Assembly: GCA_031459765.1 (NCBI GenBank)
Contig: JAVKHY010000014.1
Span: forward strand, 1-58,102
Direction of reading: 5' to 3'
Source of the DNA: Armatimonadota bacterium
Lineage (GTDB): Bacteria > Sysuimicrobiota > Sysuimicrobiia > Sysuimicrobiales > Kaftiobacteriaceae
Length of the DNA: 58,102 bases
In this document: in pieces, positions 6,763-14,212 of the stretch
Position numbering within the stretch: position 1 is the stretch's first letter
Layout of the letters: every line of letters starts with the position of its first letter
Notes under the pieces: generated by a model
Told to the model about the DNA's origin: nothing
Databases searched by the model: none
What the model saw: only the letters and a program-made list of their open reading frames with translations
Program-made: the position numbers and the translations under genes

Positions 6763-8313
6763 ATGGCCCTGCCCGAGTTCCGCAACGAGCCCTTCGTCGA
6801 TTTCTCGCTGGACGCCCACCGCTCGGCGATGCTCACGGCGCTGACCCAGGTCGGGAGCGAGCTGGGGAGAGAGTTCCCCCTCGTCATCGGCGGCCGACGG
6901 ATTGCGGCCCCGGACAAGTTCCGGTCGATGAACCCGTCCCGCAAAGACGAGGTCGTGGCCGTCTGTCAGAAGGCCACGCCCGACCACGTCCAGCAGGCCG
7001 TGGCCGCGGCGGAGGAGGCCTTCAGCCGCTGGTCGCGGGTGCCGGCGGAGGAGCGCGCCGCGATCCTGCTGCGGGCCGCGGACCGGCTGCGCCGGCGCAA
7101 ATTCTGGGCCGCCGCCTGGCAGGTCTACGAGGTGGCCAAGAACTGGGGCGAGGCCGACGCCGACGTGGCGGAGACCATCGACCACCTGGAGTTCTTCGCC
7201 CGCGAGGCCCTTCGCTATGCGCAGGGCCAGCGGACGGCGCCCCATCCCCAGGAGTTCAGCGAGTACGCCTACCTGCCCCTGGGCGTGGTCGCGGTCATCC
7301 CGCCGTGGAACTTCCCGCTGGCCATTCCCGTGGGGATGGCCTCCGCGGCCATCGCCGCCGGCAACACGGTGGTGATGAAGCCCTCCTCGGACTCGCCGGC
7401 CAACGCCTACGTCTTCCTCGAGGTCATGGAGGAGGCGGGGTTGCCCCCGGGAGTGCTGAACATCATCACCGGCTCGGGCGCCAGCGTCGGCGACCCGCTG
7501 GTGCTGCATCCGCGGGTGCGCATGGTGGCCTTCACCGGGAGCAAAGAGGTGGGCATCCGGCTCTACGAGCAGACGGCGAAGGTCTCTCCCGGACAGATCT
7601 GGCTGAAGCGCTGCATCGCGGAGATGGGCGGCAAGAACGCGGTGATCATCGACGACGAAGCCGACCTGGAGGAGGCGGTGGCCGCAGCCGTGGTCTCGGG
7701 CTACGGCTTCCAGGGCCAGAAGTGCTCGGCCGGCTCACGTCTGGTGGCCACCGCCGGGGTCTACAAAGACGTGGTCGAGGCCTTCGTGGAGAAGGTGCGG
7801 GCCCTGGAGCAGGGGCCGGCCAAGGAGAATTACCCCTCCGGGCCGGTGATCAACGAGCGGGCGAAGCAGACGATCCTGGACTACATCCGGATCGGGAAGT
7901 CCGAAGGCCGGCTGGCCGCCGGCGGGGAGCCGGGCGATCCCTCGGGCCACTACATCCAGCCCACGGTGTTCGTCGACGTGGATCCCCGGGCCCGCATCGC
8001 GCAGGAGGAGATCTTCGGTCCGGTGGTCGCCGTGATCAGGGCCAAGGACTTCGACGACGCCCTGGCCATCGCCAACGGGACGGAGTACGGGTTGACCGGC
8101 GCGGTGTTCTCCCGCAATCCGGAGAAGCTGGCCCGGGCCCGCCGCGAGTTCTTCTGCGGCAACCTCTACCTCAACCGCAAGTGCACGGGCGCCCTGGTCG
8201 GCGTGCACCCCTTCGGGGGGTTCAACATGAGCGGGACCGACGCCAAAGTGGGCGGGCCCGACTACCTGCTGTACTTCCTGCAGCCCAAGGTGGTGTCGAT
8301 CAAGCACCACTAG
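6763..8313 (+). CDS. rocA: L-glutamate gamma-semialdehyde (1-pyrroline-5-carboxylate) dehydrogenase
   Basis: 516 residues of the NAD(P)-dependent aldehyde dehydrogenase superfamily. The catalytic Cys321 sits in GQKCSAGSR. The cofactor-binding region has VIPPWNFPLAIP and VMKPSSDSPAN, and the general-base loop is EMGGKNAVIID. The N-terminal segment (EFPLVIGGRRIAAPDKFRSMNP) and the CSAGSR active site are typical of the RocA/PruA P5C dehydrogenase branch, which oxidises glutamate semialdehyde to glutamate in proline and arginine breakdown. No proline dehydrogenase is nearby. It has its own promoter and ribosome site. A closely related aldehyde dehydrogenase of another substrate cannot be fully ruled out. 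Confidence 0.85.
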   Translation: MALPEFRNEPFVDFSLDAHRSAMLTALTQVGSELGREFPLVIGGRRIAAPDKFRSMNPSRKDEVVAVCQKATPDHVQQAVAAAEEAFSRWSRVPAEERAAILLRAADRLRRRKFWAAAWQVYEVAKNWGEADADVAETIDHLEFFAREALRYAQGQRTAPHPQEFSEYAYLPLGVVAVIPPWNFPLAIPVGMASAAIAAGNTVVMKPSSDSPANAYVFLEVMEEAGLPPGVLNIITGSGASVGDPLVLHPRVRMVAFTGSKEVGIRLYEQTAKVSPGQIWLKRCIAEMGGKNAVIIDDEADLEEAVAAAVVSGYGFQGQKCSAGSRLVATAGVYKDVVEAFVEKVRALEQGPAKENYPSGPVINERAKQTILDYIRIGKSEGRLAAGGEPGDPSGHYIQPTVFVDVDPRARIAQEEIFGPVVAVIRAKDFDDALAIANGTEYGLTGAVFSRNPEKLARARREFFCGNLYLNRKCTGALVGVHPFGGFNMSGTDAKVGGPDYLLYFLQPKVVSIKHH

Positions 8314-8321
8314 GGGCCGGA

Positions 8322-8843
8322 TCAGCTCTCGGGATGGGCCCGCCAGCGGCGGCGGGTGGGTTCCACCGCGCGCAAGACGGCGCGGATGATGGGGACGCCG
8401 CCGATGATGAGGACCCCCTCGGCCACCAGCAGCGGCGGGAACGTTCCGTACGGGGGCCGGAGCACCAGGAAGGGCAGGTGGAGCACGACGGACAGCATGA
8501 ATCCCACGGATGCGGCGATGGTCAGCGCGTAGAAGGCGGCCCCGGCGTAAGGCCAGCGCCGGCCCAGGGCGTAGCACCCCCAGGCCCCGACCAGGTTGGC
8601 CGTCGGCATGAAGATGAGCTCCCACGGGCCCGCATAGGGGCTGGCCAGATTCCCCAGGAAGTTGCCCAGGACAAAGGCGGCAATGAGGTGGGGCTCCCAG
8701 ATGACCATCGGCTTCAGCACCTCGGCCAGGCGGAACTGCAGGGGGCCGTAGCTGGCGGGCTGGAGGACGACGGTGAGGACGGCATAGAGGGCCGCGACGA
8801 CGCCGACCTCGGCTATGGTCGGGCCCGGCCTGAGGCGTCCCAT
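8322..8843 (-). CDS. queT: QueT-family queuosine precursor transporter
   Basis: About 173 residues with five or six hydrophobic segments. YGPLQFRLAEVLKPMV and LGNFLGNLASPYAGPWELIFMPTANLVGA match the QueT substrate-specificity (S) component pattern of ECF transporters, which import preQ0/preQ1-type precursors. The Met at 8843 (MGRLRPGPTIAEVGVV) is chosen because upstream codons lack hydrophobic or family-like sequence; the frame is open to 8906. The start overlaps the 3' end of queF by 31 bases, so the two are co-translated. No ECF energising module is encoded in this window. Confidence 0.8.
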   Translation of the reverse strand: MGRLRPGPTIAEVGVVAALYAVLTVVLQPASYGPLQFRLAEVLKPMVIWEPHLIAAFVLGNFLGNLASPYAGPWELIFMPTANLVGAWGCYALGRRWPYAGAAFYALTIAASVGFMLSVVLHLPFLVLRPPYGTFPPLLVAEGVLIIGGVPIIRAVLRAVEPTRRRWRAHPES

Positions 8844-9265
8844 GAGACCTTGCACACGGTGTGGATCCCGCCGCGGATCCTGTAGTCGAGGGTGACCTCC
8901 ATCCACTGCGGCTCGACGACCCGCACGAGGTCCTCCAGGATACGGTTGACCGCGTGCTCCTGGTAGATCCCGACGTTGCGGAAGGAGAGGAGGTAGTACT
9001 TGAGCGAGCGCAACTCCAGGATCTTCTTCCCCGGGAGGTAGCGGATCAGGACGCGGCCGAAGTCGGGCAGCCCCGACCAGGGGCAGACGGCCGTGAACTC
9101 GTCGGTGTCGATGTCCACCGCCACGTCCCGGCCCGGGTACTCGTAGGGAAAGGTCTCCAGCACCGAGGCGTCGATGGCCTCGTATCCCTGCACCGCCAGA
9201 CCGCGCGGTTTCGCCTCCGTCGATGCCTCGTCCACCGGCAGCGTCACCCCGATCAGAGCGTCCAC
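8813..9265 (-). CDS. queF: NADPH-dependent 7-cyano-7-deazaguanine reductase
   Basis: About 150 residues of the short (YkvM-type) QueF family. The active-site block is TDEFTAVCPWSGLPDFG, with the Cys that forms the thioimide with preQ0 and the downstream Asp. ELRSLKYYLLSFRN is the QueF signature that binds NADPH. It converts preQ0 to preQ1 in queuosine biosynthesis in the cytosol. The start is uncertain. A GTG at 9265 lies just downstream of an extended -10 (9284-9289); an ATG at 9304 would lengthen it by 13 residues with no family similarity. It overlaps queT downstream. Confidence 0.9.
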   Translation of the reverse strand: MDALIGVTLPVDEASTEAKPRGLAVQGYEAIDASVLETFPYEYPGRDVAVDIDTDEFTAVCPWSGLPDFGRVLIRYLPGKKILELRSLKYYLLSFRNVGIYQEHAVNRILEDLVRVVEPQWMEVTLDYRIRGGIHTVCKVSWDASGRARP

Positions 9266-9283
9266 AGCCTCGGGTCGTTCACC

Positions 9284-9289
9284 AGTATA
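9284..9289 (-). promoter_or_regulatory. Extended -10 element for queF-queT
   Basis: On the minus strand TGCTATACT gives an extended -10 (TGn plus TATACT). It lies about 19 bases before the GTG at 9265 and supports that start over the ATG at 9304. Confidence 0.4.
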
Positions 9290-9338
9290 GCATCGGGATC
9301 GCATCGGGTCCGGCGACGAGCCATGGGGGACATCGTGG

Positions 9339-10055
9339 CTACGCCGGCGGCGGGTGGAGCTCGTCGAAGGCGGCGGCCACATCCCCGCCCAGGCTGGCCA
9401 GGTGCTCCCGCATGCTGGCCTCGGCGCGGGCGGCGTCGCGGGCGCGCACCGCGGCGACGAGTTTGGCCATTTCCCGGAAGGTCTTGCCGGCCCTCCCCCG
9501 CAGCTGGAAGCTTGCCGCGTATACCGGCCGCAGGCGCAGCCGCAGGGTGCGGATCGTCTCTTCAAGGGGCCGGTTCTGCGCCATCTGCGCCACGGCCGTG
9601 TGGATGGCGTCGTCCGCGGCCACCACCTGGGCCAGATCCTCCTGCTTCAGCGCCGCCCCGTAGGTCTTGATCAGGGCGTTCAACTGCGCCAGAAACGCCG
9701 GCGTGGCGCGTTCGGCGGCCCGCCGCGCCGCCAGGCCCTCCACCACCTCCGCCAACGCGTAGAGGTCTTCCACATCCTCGCGGCGCAAAAGCGGTACCAT
9801 CATCCCCCGGCCGGGGATGGCGGCCACCAGCCCCTCCGCTTCCAGACGGCGGAGCGCGTCGCGGATCGGGGTCCGGCTCACCTGCCAGGCGGAGGCGAGT
9901 TCAACTTCGTTGATCCGGGACCCCGGAGGGATGCGGCCGGTCAGCACCGCCTCCCGCAGCCGGCGGTAGACCGCGGTGCCGACGGTCTCGCGCACCAGCG
10001 GGGGGCCCAGCGGCGTCTCGGGGGCGGTCGCCGGACCGCGTGCGCCGCCGCCCAT
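9339..10055 (-). CDS. GntR-family transcriptional regulator (FCD/FadR-like)
   Basis: About 238 residues. The N-terminal winged helix-turn-helix reads VYRRLREAVLTGRIPPGSRI, ELASAWQVSRTPIRDALRRL and VAAIPGRGMMV. The C-terminal all-helical FCD domain (DVEDLYALAEVVEGLAARRA, then the metal/ligand His in DDAIHTAVAQ and the distal MREHLA) binds a small carboxylate effector, often with a metal ion. I set the start at 10055, which has an AGGGAT ribosome site. The open frame extends to 10139, but the ATG of MNSYLRR overlaps a TATAAT, which would lie upstream of transcription. Two 21-base-spaced AGGAATTC sites flank that -10 and suggest autoregulation. The target pathway is unknown. Confidence 0.88.
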   Translation of the reverse strand: MGGGARGPATAPETPLGPPLVRETVGTAVYRRLREAVLTGRIPPGSRINEVELASAWQVSRTPIRDALRRLEAEGLVAAIPGRGMMVPLLRREDVEDLYALAEVVEGLAARRAAERATPAFLAQLNALIKTYGAALKQEDLAQVVAADDAIHTAVAQMAQNRPLEETIRTLRLRLRPVYAASFQLRGRAGKTFREMAKLVAAVRARDAARAEASMREHLASLGGDVAAAFDELHPPPA

Positions 10056-10096
10056 CCCCGATCCCTCCGGGGAGGATCCGGGTCCGCGTCGTAGAT

Positions 10097-10125
10097 AGGA
10101 ATTCATTATACTGATCCAGGAATTC
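10097..10125 (-). promoter_or_regulatory. GntR-gene promoter flanked by two AGGAATTC sites
   Basis: AGGAATTC occurs at 10097-10104 and again at 10118-10125, exactly 21 bases apart (two helical turns). Between them the minus strand carries TATAAT (complement of 10105-10110). The arrangement suits an operator that blocks the -10. Confidence 0.45.
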
Positions 10126-10263
10126 TGCATATCCGGCACAGTTCCTACATTCCGGCATCTGAGGTCATGGGGTCCTGAGGTCCCTTGCCCCGGGCGATCG
10201 GCCGATGCTAGCCTGGGACCGGCTGGTGGGGCGGTTCTCGGGGATACCGAGGGAGGTGGAGAG

Positions 10264-10632
10264 GTGACCTACATCATCGCCGAGCCCTGCATCGGGGTCA
10301 AGGACCGGGCCTGCGTGGAGGTCTGCCCCGTCGACTGCATCTACGAGTATGTCGAGGATGTGGGGGCCTTTGTCGTCCCGGATCCGTCGACCGGGGCGGG
10401 CCCGGACAAGCAGGTCATTCCGCGGGGAGAAGCCACACACGTCCCGCCGGAGACGGGCATCACCAAGGAACAGCTCAAGGCCCAGTTGTTCATCCACCCG
10501 GAGGAGTGCATCGACTGCGGCGCCTGCGAGTCGGTCTGTCCGGTCACGGCGATCTTCCCCGAGGGCAGCGTGCCCGAGCAATGGCAGGCCTACATTCCGC
10601 TCCAGTACGCGGCGTTCGGGATCAAGAAGTAG
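10264..10632 (+). CDS. Two-cluster (7Fe/8Fe-type) ferredoxin
   Basis: 122 residues from a GTG start behind GGAGGTGGAGAG. The N-terminal cluster motif is C-I-G-VKDRAC-VEVCP-VDC, the extended C-x7-C-x3-CP spacing typical of FdxA-like 7Fe ferredoxins. The C-terminal motif CIDCGACESVCP gives a regular 4Fe-4S site. An insert of about 45 residues (for example PDPSTGAGPDKQVIPRG) between the two motifs is longer than in FdxA of proteobacteria but is seen in thermophilic and Terrabacteria homologues. It is a soluble electron carrier; the partner is not shown by context. It is followed by a hairpin terminator. Confidence 0.9.
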   Translation: MTYIIAEPCIGVKDRACVEVCPVDCIYEYVEDVGAFVVPDPSTGAGPDKQVIPRGEATHVPPETGITKEQLKAQLFIHPEECIDCGACESVCPVTAIFPEGSVPEQWQAYIPLQYAAFGIKK

Positions 10633-10654
10633 ACGTCGGGCCGGGAGGGCGGTA

Positions 10655-10689
10655 GAGCCGACCGGATGGACCCGGTCGGCTCCTCGTCT
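10655..10689 (+). terminator. Rho-independent terminator after ferredoxin
   Basis: GAGCCGACCGG (10655-10665) pairs with CCGGTCGGCTC (10672-10682) around a 6-base loop, followed by pyrimidine-rich CTCGTCTT. A T-run (TTATTTTTT) lies about 20 bases further on. Confidence 0.75.
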
Positions 10690-10802
10690 TCTCGAGACCG
10701 TTATTTTTTCCGGTACCGCAGCGCTGAGCAGGACCCGGCGCGCAGGGTCTTGAAATGGGGCTGAGCGGAGGAGTCATACATCCGATCAAGGGGGGACGCA
10801 GC

Positions 10803-11021
10803 GTGGCGAGAAAGGCGCGGAAGAGCAAGGCACCGGCCAGGAAGAAGGCCACCGGGGGCAAGGTCTCCCGCAAGAAGGCCGCCGCGAAGAAGCCGGCGGC
10901 CGCCAAGCGGGCCACCGCCCGGAAGCCCGCAGCCCAGAAGGAACCGACAACGCCCCAGACGCCGTCGCAGCCGGGGCAGTCCTGGACGCCGTCGGGGGAG
11001 GGTTGGTTCCCCACGCAGTAG
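10803..11021 (+). CDS. Lysine/alanine-rich histone-H1-like DNA-binding protein
   Basis: About 72 residues from a GTG at 10803 behind GGGGGGA; an upstream ATG at 10755 would add 16 residues. The first two thirds are K/A/R-rich with repeated KK-A-A and ARK units (for example ARKARKSKAPARKKA, SRKKAAAKKPAAAKRATARK). The tail is Pro/Gln/Thr-rich and ends WTPSGEGWFPTQ. This is the composition of bacterial histone-H1-like (HC1/AlgP-like) or nucleoid-binding tails, and suggests non-specific DNA or RNA binding. No folded domain is evident. It is monocistronic, between two terminators. Confidence 0.65.
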   Translation: MARKARKSKAPARKKATGGKVSRKKAAAKKPAAAKRATARKPAAQKEPTTPQTPSQPGQSWTPSGEGWFPTQ

Positions 11022-11046
11022 AGCTCTCCACACCCTGACACTGGAC

Positions 11047-11081
11047 AGCGAGGACCCCGGGGGCCGGGGTCCTCGCTCTTT
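11047..11081 (+). terminator. Rho-independent terminator after histone-like gene
   Basis: A perfect 14-base stem, AGCGAGGACCCCGG (11047-11060) with CCGGGGTCCTCGCT (11064-11077), closes a GGG loop and is followed by CTTT. From here to the tctC start (about 165 bases) I see no gene and no clear signal. Confidence 0.85.
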
Positions 11082-11246
11082 CCGGCGCCCGGAGGTCTGC
11101 CGCGGCCAGGGCAACGGGGTCATCCCCGACCGTCCCCCCTCCCACCCCTGGTGGCCTGCTCCACCGCCGTCGCCGCGACCAAACAGAGGGAACCCCGCCC
11201 GGCGCGTGCAAGAGATGAGGTGACTATCTCCGCACGGAGGCGAAAG

Positions 11247-12230
11247 ATGCGCAGGGCATGGAGAGTGTTGCCGGCGATGGTGCTGGTGGCCGGGCTGGCC
11301 GCCGTGGGCGGCGCGGCGCCGGCCTTTCCCGACCGGCCGGTCGAGATCATCGCGCCTGCCGGCGTCGGGGGCGGCTGGGACACCCTGTCCCGCCTGACGG
11401 CCAGGACGCTGGCCGAGGAGAAGCTCGTCACGCAGCCCATCACCGTGACCAATATGCCGGGCGGTTCCGGCGCCGTAGCCATCGCCCACGTCGTGACCCG
11501 GCGGAAGGGAGACGCCTACACGCTCGTCGCCTTCTCCCCCGCGCTGACCCTGACGATCGTCAACCGCAACACCCCCTACTCCTACAAGGACGTCGTTCCG
11601 ATCACCGCCCTGAGCACCGACTATGGCGTCCTGGTCGTGCGCAAGGACTCCGCAATCAACAACCTGCGCACGCTCCTGGAGGTCCTGAAGCGGGATCCCG
11701 GCGCCGGGGTCGTGGCCGGCGGGAGTGCCCCGGGCAGCATGGACCACATCATCTTCGCCAAGGCCGCCCGGGCAGGCGGGGTCGATCCGCTGAAGGTCCG
11801 CTACATTCCCTTCCAGGGGGGCGGCGAGGCTATGGCCGCGCTCCTGGGCGGCAGCGCCACGGTCCTCTCCACCGGGGCCTCCGAGGTCATCGGCCAGCTC
11901 CAGGCCGGCGCGGTGCGGGTGCTGGCGATTTTCTCGGAGCAGCGTCTGGGCGGCGCGTTCCGGAACGTGCCGACCGCCGCGGAGCAGGGGTACAACGTGA
12001 CCTTCCCCATCTGGCGGGGCTTCTACGGGCCGCCGGAGATGCCGGCCAGCGCCGTCAAGTTCTGGGAAGAGACGTTGGTGAAGATGACGAAGACGAAGAG
12101 CTGGGAGAAAGTGCTCAACGACACCCAGTGGTTCTCGTTCGTCGTCAGCGGCGACCGCTTCCGCCGCTTCCTGGAAGAGGATACGAAGAGCTTCGAAACG
12201 CTCCTGCGGGACCTCGGGTTCGTCAAGTAG
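11247..12230 (+). CDS. tctC: Tripartite tricarboxylate transporter substrate-binding protein (TctC/BugE-like)
   Basis: 327 residues. The start is the ATG at 11247 behind GGAGG; the open frame runs further upstream but the signal peptide (RRAWRVLPAMVLVAGLAAVGGAA) begins here. FPDRPVEIIAPAGVGGGWDTLSRLTA is the standard N-terminal block of TctC/Bug periplasmic receptors, which bind carboxylates such as citrate, nicotinate or terephthalate in a Venus-flytrap fold. The later AALLGGSATVLSTGASEVIGQLQAG block also fits. It is the first gene of tctC-tctB-tctA. The ligand cannot be assigned from sequence. Confidence 0.92.
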   Translation: MRRAWRVLPAMVLVAGLAAVGGAAPAFPDRPVEIIAPAGVGGGWDTLSRLTARTLAEEKLVTQPITVTNMPGGSGAVAIAHVVTRRKGDAYTLVAFSPALTLTIVNRNTPYSYKDVVPITALSTDYGVLVVRKDSAINNLRTLLEVLKRDPGAGVVAGGSAPGSMDHIIFAKAARAGGVDPLKVRYIPFQGGGEAMAALLGGSATVLSTGASEVIGQLQAGAVRVLAIFSEQRLGGAFRNVPTAAEQGYNVTFPIWRGFYGPPEMPASAVKFWEETLVKMTKTKSWEKVLNDTQWFSFVVSGDRFRRFLEEDTKSFETLLRDLGFVK

Positions 12231-12233
12231 GGC

Positions 12234-12725
12234 ATGGCAGCTGAACGCGGGCCGGCCGCACGCCCCCTGAGACAGGGCGGGCGCAGCGACCGGCTCGCGG
12301 CCCTCATCATCTTCGGCATTTCCGCGCTGTACGTCCGATACGCCCTGACCTTCCAGCCGCCGCGCTTCCGCAGCGAAGCCCTCGGCCCGGCCACCTTTCC
12401 CTTGATGATCGGCGGACTCATGCTCGCCTGCAGCGCCTGGCTGTTCTTTCAGTCCTTTCGCCCGTCGGACGCACACCGGCCCACCTGGGCAGGATACCTC
12501 ACCGCGGCGGCGCTGTGGGGCCTCCTGCTCGGGTACGTCCTGCTCTTCGACCGGCTGGGCTTTCCCCTGAGTACGGCCCTGTTCCTGGCCGCGGCCCTGC
12601 GCCTGTTGGAGATCCGTCCCTGGTGGAAGGTGACGCTGTATACGGTCATCTTCACCGCGGGACTGTACTACGCGTTCAGCGCGCTGGACGTGCGGCTCCC
12701 CCCCGGAGAGTGGCTCCGCCGGTGA
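12234..12725 (+). CDS. tctB: Tripartite tricarboxylate transporter small membrane subunit
   Basis: 163 residues with four hydrophobic segments (LAALIIFGISALYVRYAL; FPLMIGGLMLACSAWLFF; AALWGLLLGYVLLFD; VTLYTVIFTAGLYYAFSAL). PRFRSEALGPATFPLMIG is the typical TctB N-terminal pattern. It starts 3 bases after tctC, and its stop overlaps the GTG of tctA. It partners TctA in a secondary, ion-driven uptake system fed by the TctC receptor. Confidence 0.88.
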   Translation: MAAERGPAARPLRQGGRSDRLAALIIFGISALYVRYALTFQPPRFRSEALGPATFPLMIGGLMLACSAWLFFQSFRPSDAHRPTWAGYLTAAALWGLLLGYVLLFDRLGFPLSTALFLAAALRLLEIRPWWKVTLYTVIFTAGLYYAFSALDVRLPPGEWLRR

Positions 12726-14212
12726 TCGACGTCTGGCAGCACCTGCTCTTCGGCTTCCAGGTCGCCCTGCGGCCGGAGAACCTCGGCCTCGCCTTCGCCG
12801 GCGCGCTGCTCGGCACGGTGGTCGGGGTGCTCCCCGGGATCGGGCCGGTGGGCGGGATCGCCATCCTGCTCCCCCTAACCTTCAAGCTGCCGCCTGCCTC
12901 GGCGATGATCATGCTCACCGCGGTCTACTACGGCACGATGTACGGGGGCTCCACCACCTCGATCCTGATGAACGTCCCCGGCGAAGCCTCCTCGGTGGTC
13001 ACCTCCTTCGACGGCTACGCCATGGCCCAGCAGGGGCGGGCCGGACCGGCTCTGGCCATCGCCGCGGTGGGCTCCTTCATCGCCGGGACGCTGTCCATCA
13101 TCGCCCTGACCTTCTTCTCCCCGCTGCTGGCGGCGTGGGGACTGACCTTCGGCCCCCCGGAGTACTTCGGGCTGATGCTCTTCGGGCTGTCCGCCGTGAG
13201 CAGCCTGGCCGGGGAGTCGCTGGTGAAAGCGCTGCTCTCCATGGGCTTCGGCCTGATGCTGGCCACCGTCGGCACCGACCTGGTCACCGGCGTGCCGCGC
13301 TTCACCTTCAACATCCCCTACCTGCTGGACGGCATCGACTTCGTCGTGGTGGTGATCGGGCTGTTCGCCATCTCCGAGATCATGCTCTCCGTGGAGGAGC
13401 TCCGGGGGGCGCCCCGGAGGCCCGTGAAGCTGGAGCGCATCTGGCTCGGCGTGAGGGACTTCCTGCAGTCCTTCTGGGCCATCATCCGCGGCAGCGTCAT
13501 CGGGTTCTACATCGGCATCCTCCCCGCGGCCGGGGCGACGATCGCCTCCTTCCTGAGCTACAGCGTGGAGAAGCAGCTGGCGCGGGACCCGAGCACCTTC
13601 GGCAGGGGCGACATCCGCGGGGTGGCGGCGCCGGAGTCGGCCAACAACGCCGCCGCCGTGGGCAACATGATCCCGATGCTCACTCTGGGGATCCCCGGCT
13701 CCTCCACCACCGCCCTGATGCTGGGCGCCCTGCTCGTCCTCAACGTGGTCCCCGGACCGCTGTTGTTCCGCGACCACCCCGATGTGGTCTGGGGGCTGGT
13801 GGCCAGCATGTACGTGAGCAACCTGATCCTGCTCATCCTCAACCTGCCGCTGGTCGGCCTCTTCGTGCGCATCCTCTCCATCCCGCAGTCCGTGCTTTAC
13901 CCGCTGATCGTGGCCATCTGCGTCATCGGCACCTACGCCGTCAACTTCAGCGCCTTCGACCTGCTGGTGATGGCCGCCCTCGGTCTCGTCGCCTACTACA
14001 TGCGGAAGAACGCCTACCCGCTGGGTCCGGCCGTCCTGGGCCTGGTCCTGGGAGACCTCATGGAACAGAACCTGCGGCGCTCGCTGATCATGAGCCAGAC
14101 CGGCGCGCTGATCTTCTTCACCCGTCCGATCACGGCCACCCTGATCGCGCTGTCCGTGCTCTCCCTCCTGTCGCCCGCCCTGCTCCGCCTGTTCCGTCCC
14201 CGTCCCGCCTAG
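12722..14212 (+). CDS. tctA: Tripartite tricarboxylate transporter large permease subunit
   Basis: 496 residues from a GTG that overlaps the tctB stop. FAGALLGTVVGVLPGIGPVGGIAILLPL and YYGTMYGGSTTSILMNVPGEASSVVT are the two hallmark motifs of TctA, repeated in inverted form at IGFYIGILPAAGATIASFLSY and MLTLGIPGSSTTALMLGALL. There are about 11-12 transmembrane helices. It forms the ion-coupled channel for a carboxylate delivered by TctC. Its stop overlaps by three bases with the stop of the convergent permease gene. Confidence 0.95.
   Translation: MIDVWQHLLFGFQVALRPENLGLAFAGALLGTVVGVLPGIGPVGGIAILLPLTFKLPPASAMIMLTAVYYGTMYGGSTTSILMNVPGEASSVVTSFDGYAMAQQGRAGPALAIAAVGSFIAGTLSIIALTFFSPLLAAWGLTFGPPEYFGLMLFGLSAVSSLAGESLVKALLSMGFGLMLATVGTDLVTGVPRFTFNIPYLLDGIDFVVVVIGLFAISEIMLSVEELRGAPRRPVKLERIWLGVRDFLQSFWAIIRGSVIGFYIGILPAAGATIASFLSYSVEKQLARDPSTFGRGDIRGVAAPESANNAAAVGNMIPMLTLGIPGSSTTALMLGALLVLNVVPGPLLFRDHPDVVWGLVASMYVSNLILLILNLPLVGLFVRILSIPQSVLYPLIVAICVIGTYAVNFSAFDLLVMAALGLVAYYMRKNAYPLGPAVLGLVLGDLMEQNLRRSLIMSQTGALIFFTRPITATLIALSVLSLLSPALLRLFRPRPA

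Noticed and set aside
6763-8313. Assigning the aldehyde dehydrogenase to the amide catabolic island
   Set aside because: It is 20 kb away, has its own promoter and looks like an ordinary P5C dehydrogenase.
10185-10214. TTGCCC ... TAGCCT as a promoter for the ferredoxin gene
   Set aside because: The spacing is 18 and the -10 matches the consensus in only three positions.
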